In this document: piece by piece, positions 5,725 to 7,707 of the stretch
How positions within the stretch are numbered: position 1 is the first letter of the stretch
Layout: each line of letters begins with the position of its first letter
Origin: an uncultured bacterium
GTDB taxonomy: Bacteria > Bacteroidota > Bacteroidia > Bacteroidales > Paludibacteraceae
Assembly (NCBI GenBank): GCA_947074225.1
Contig: CAMTOX010000082.1
Coordinates: 1 to 7,707 of the forward strand
DNA length: 7,707 bases
Direction of reading: 5' to 3'
Position numbers and translations under genes: made by a program
The notes under the pieces: model-generated
Seen by the model: the letters and a program-made list of their open reading frames with translations, nothing else
Told to the model about the DNA's origin: nothing
Database searches by the model: none

Positions 5725-6471
5725 TTAATGAACAATACTTAATATCCCATTATTATCAGTAACAATCCAACCATTGTAACCTAACTCAGTGATGATATAG
5801 TTTTTAGATGCATCATTCATCTTACTACAGTTTACAGTAGTTAAATTTGAACAGCCAGCAGCAAAATTAATAACACCTTGATAAGCACCTGCAGAAGATA
5901 TACATTTAGAAAAATCAGAAACTCCAAAATCTATATATTCCAAATTTTGTGATGATCCAAACAATCTTTGTATATGTACATATGGATACTTGACACTAAA
6001 TTTTGCTCTTCTTAAATAATAACAATCATAAAAAGTAAATGGTCCCCAAAAACCTATTTTATCATATAATACATTGTTGTAGGTGTAATTTGTCAAATAG
6101 GCAAAATCTCCCACCTCATCGATAATATCTATTTCAATAATGTTTTCACCACTAAACATTGCACATAGATAATTGGTTAAGGAATTTACAGATAAAGTTT
6201 TACACTCCTCTATACAAGCATCATATCCTTTTATATTAGACAAATTAGATATAAGATATGATGCTTCATTGTAAAAATATTCACTACGTTTATATAAGCT
6301 AGTAACTTGTTTAATCAGTGAATTTGAGATATATTGACCTATCGATATTCCTACATTTAATGAAGGAGCTGTTTTGAAAGATATATAACTACTTGGTGTA
6401 ATATTGGTTTCTTGTGATTTGAACCCATTTAATGAAAAATCAGCTCCAGTTATAATTAATTTTTTCCCCAT
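5725..6471 (-). CDS. Phage structural/tail-type protein with BspA-like leucine-rich repeats
   Basis: This 248-residue protein begins MGKKLIITGADFS. Starts of the form KxLIIxGADFS recur in proteins from Bacteroides prophages and related elements, often beside tail-fibre genes; this is from memory. There is no signal peptide. The C-terminal half (about 135-225) has the irregular F..C.YL and L..I.F. spacing of BspA-like leucine-rich repeats: FYDCYYLRRAKF (147-158), FGSSQNLEYIDFG (171-183), FAAGCSNLTTVNCSK (203-217). Such repeats often bind host surface proteins or glycans. Its ATG is one base after the TAA of the upstream gene, so the two are probably translationally coupled and may be parts of one adhesion or receptor-binding apparatus. 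A secreted adhesin is unlikely without a signal peptide. Confidence 0.7.
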   Translation of the reverse strand: MGKKLIITGADFSLNGFKSQETNITPSSYISFKTAPSLNVGISIGQYISNSLIKQVTSLYKRSEYFYNEASYLISNLSNIKGYDACIEECKTLSVNSLTNYLCAMFSGENIIEIDIIDEVGDFAYLTNYTYNNVLYDKIGFWGPFTFYDCYYLRRAKFSVKYPYVHIQRLFGSSQNLEYIDFGVSDFSKCISSAGAYQGVINFAAGCSNLTTVNCSKMNDASKNYIITELGYNGWIVTDNNGILSIVH

Positions 6472-6472
6472 G

Positions 6473-7707
6473 TTACCATAATTTAATGTTATCAGTTAAT
6501 GTACAATTATATTTTGTTAGATATACCTTAGCATTAGTATTGAAGGCATTTTCTTCTCTTAATATATAAAGAGTTCCATTGTTTACACAGAGATCACTAT
6601 ATCCACCACTACTATTTATCAGACATAGCTCTTTCATGTTTTTGCCAAAGAAAGTTGAGCCATATAAGGTTAAGTTAATTCTTTCACTGCCACTATATCC
6701 TTTATTGGATGTTCTTAATACGAATCGTCCATTTCCAATCCAAGACTCTTGACAAGTAATTCCAAATAAATCACTTATATATGGTTCAATTTCCCATGTC
6801 TCATTAGTTCTGTTGTATATAGTTCCAAGCACTTTCTTCGATTGATCTTCTCTACGAGAAATACAAATTACATCATTTTTTTCATTAAGGATTATTGCAG
6901 TTTCTGCAGGATTATAAGAGGTAAAATCTTCTGTAGTTGTAATGTGTTCAACAAGCAATGTGTCCACATTAATATAAACTAAACCAAATTTCTTCCCTGT
7001 TGAGCCATTAGCATTAATTTTATAAATAGGAATAATTAAAGTGCAATCATCAGAAGTTATTAAGCCTTTCACGCTTGCAGAGAACATGTCTTGATTATTA
7101 TTTAGAATGAATTCACCTACTTTTAACAAAGTAGTTCCATTAGTGGTTTTATATACTATAAAACTATTTTCTGTCATTAATTGGTTTGTCCAATGAACAA
7201 TAATATATAGTATATTTCCGCTATTACTTTTAATTAGTGTTACCATGTCAGTTCTTAAATAACTGTCTTCTTCTGGTGTTATTAATGTTGGTAAATCAAA
7301 TGAACCTTGAGCTAGAATGTTTAGTGAATCATCATAGCATGTCCAAAAGGGGATACTTTCTCCTAAATCATTACTAGGTTCAGTAATAAATGAGCGACCT
7401 ATTGTTGTAAAAAGATTTCCTGCAATAGATTCTACACTACCCATCCTATATCTTACATGCGAAGAATAGTATTTTGGAATTTCTGTGGTTTTTGCAATAG
7501 TGTAATTTAATGAGCCAAAATATCTATTGATATCCTTTTCTAAGTATTTGGAAGAAGGTAAATTGGAATTAGATTCTGTTTGTACAATATTTGAGCTATC
7601 AAATTCTTTAGTTTTTATGTGTCCATTTCTAAATTCAACAATAACATTATCATTGTTGTCACTTATAGAGAAGTCACATTCATTTACATCAACAACTGAA
7701 AGACCAG
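6473..7707 (-). CDS. Partial tail-fibre-like or beta-propeller-like protein, N-terminus off the right edge
   Basis: The frame is open to the window edge. The first in-window ATG at 7444 is internal, because 87 further codons upstream contain no stop, so at least 410 residues are encoded. The first stretch includes DFSISDNNDNVIVEF and RNGHIKTKEFDSS. The pattern F.I.D..GNVI..F..GHI.TK.FDS occurs in tail-fibre-like and surface proteins of Bacteroides elements (from memory). From about TIGRSFITEP (7396 leftwards) the protein is a series of short beta strands with evenly spaced aromatic and hydrophobic patches (LIKSNSGNILYIIVHW, CTLIIPIYKI, NDVICISRRED, GRFVLRTSNKGYSG, NGTLYILREE). This looks like a sialidase/BNR-type propeller, but clear Asp-box motifs are missing. 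No membrane segment is visible. Likely role: receptor or glycan binding. Confidence 0.65.
   Translation of the reverse strand, partial: GLSVVDVNECDFSISDNNDNVIVEFRNGHIKTKEFDSSNIVQTESNSNLPSSKYLEKDINRYFGSLNYTIAKTTEIPKYYSSHVRYRMGSVESIAGNLFTTIGRSFITEPSNDLGESIPFWTCYDDSLNILAQGSFDLPTLITPEEDSYLRTDMVTLIKSNSGNILYIIVHWTNQLMTENSFIVYKTTNGTTLLKVGEFILNNNQDMFSASVKGLITSDDCTLIIPIYKINANGSTGKKFGLVYINVDTLLVEHITTTEDFTSYNPAETAIILNEKNDVICISRREDQSKKVLGTIYNRTNETWEIEPYISDLFGITCQESWIGNGRFVLRTSNKGYSGSERINLTLYGSTFFGKNMKELCLINSSGGYSDLCVNNGTLYILREENAFNTNAKVYLTKYNCTLTDNIKLW

Larger units (their letters stand above)
4451..7707 (-). mobile_element. One end of an integrative element (prophage-like or ICE-like), continuing past the window
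   Basis: The boundary is the truncated ssrA/tRNA 3' end at 4434-4450. All four genes to the right lie on the minus strand, are tightly packed, and are of the accessory kind: an LPD1-domain protein, a small unknown, and two proteins resembling phage structural or tail-fibre components. Sampled lines of 5725-7707 are visibly poorer in G+C (roughly 23-33%) than the left part of the window. No integrase, relaxase, capsid or terminase gene is in view, so prophage and ICE cannot be told apart. The far end, with a complete ssrA, would be off the right edge. Confidence 0.55.

Noticed and set aside
7442..7444. ATG at 7444 as the true start of the rightmost gene
   Set aside because: The same frame continues without a stop for 87 codons to the window edge and carries a recognisable N-terminal motif, so the gene is partial.
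1..7707. CRISPR array, insertion sequence or riboswitch
   Set aside because: I saw no regularly spaced direct repeats, no transposase motifs or terminal inverted repeats, and no known riboswitch signature on either strand.

Overview
The window looks like the end of a Bacteroidales draft contig, probably from a T9SS-bearing lineage related to Porphyromonas, Tannerella or Paludibacter. The grounds are: two promoters of the Bacteroidetes TTTG / TAnnTTTG type, start codons without Shine-Dalgarno sequences, an A+T-rich composition, a secreted protein with a type IX secretion C-terminal domain, and a periplasmic thioredoxin of the kind common in Bacteroides. The first 55 bases are not biological: they match the Illumina i5 adapter, including the D501 index. 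The genome therefore begins at base 56.

Region 1 (56-1770, plus strand) is ordinary chromosome. It holds the last 19 codons of what is probably a cation diffusion facilitator transporter, a YitT-family membrane protein, and an exported thioredoxin with a WCGPC active site. The thioredoxin gene has a consensus promoter, a 16-bp palindrome beside the -33 box, a hairpin at the start of its predicted mRNA, and a strong terminator shared with the convergent gene that follows.

Region 2 (1784-4188, minus strand) is one large gene with its own promoter. It encodes a secreted peptide-N-glycosidase of the PNGase F family with a discoidin-like F5/8C domain, two Ig-like segments, both PNGase F domains with the catalytic Asp/Glu/Glu set intact, and a T9SS sorting tail. 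It should remove N-glycans from glycoproteins at or outside the cell surface.

Region 3 (about 4392-4450) is a junction. On the minus strand it reads as the last ~17 bases of a tmRNA (ssrA) or tRNA gene followed by an 18-bp-stem terminator. The rest of the RNA gene is missing, as expected for one end of an element integrated into the 3' end of ssrA or a tRNA gene.

Region 4 (4451 to the right edge, minus strand) would then be the mobile element. It reads as one operon: an edge-truncated protein resembling a phage or surface tail-fibre component, a protein with the N-terminal start seen in Bacteroides phage structural proteins plus BspA-like leucine-rich repeats (stop and start separated by one base), an 84-residue unknown protein, and an LPD1-domain protein with an HEWAH zincin-like motif next to the junction. 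No integrase or intact ssrA lies in the window; both would be expected beyond the right edge.
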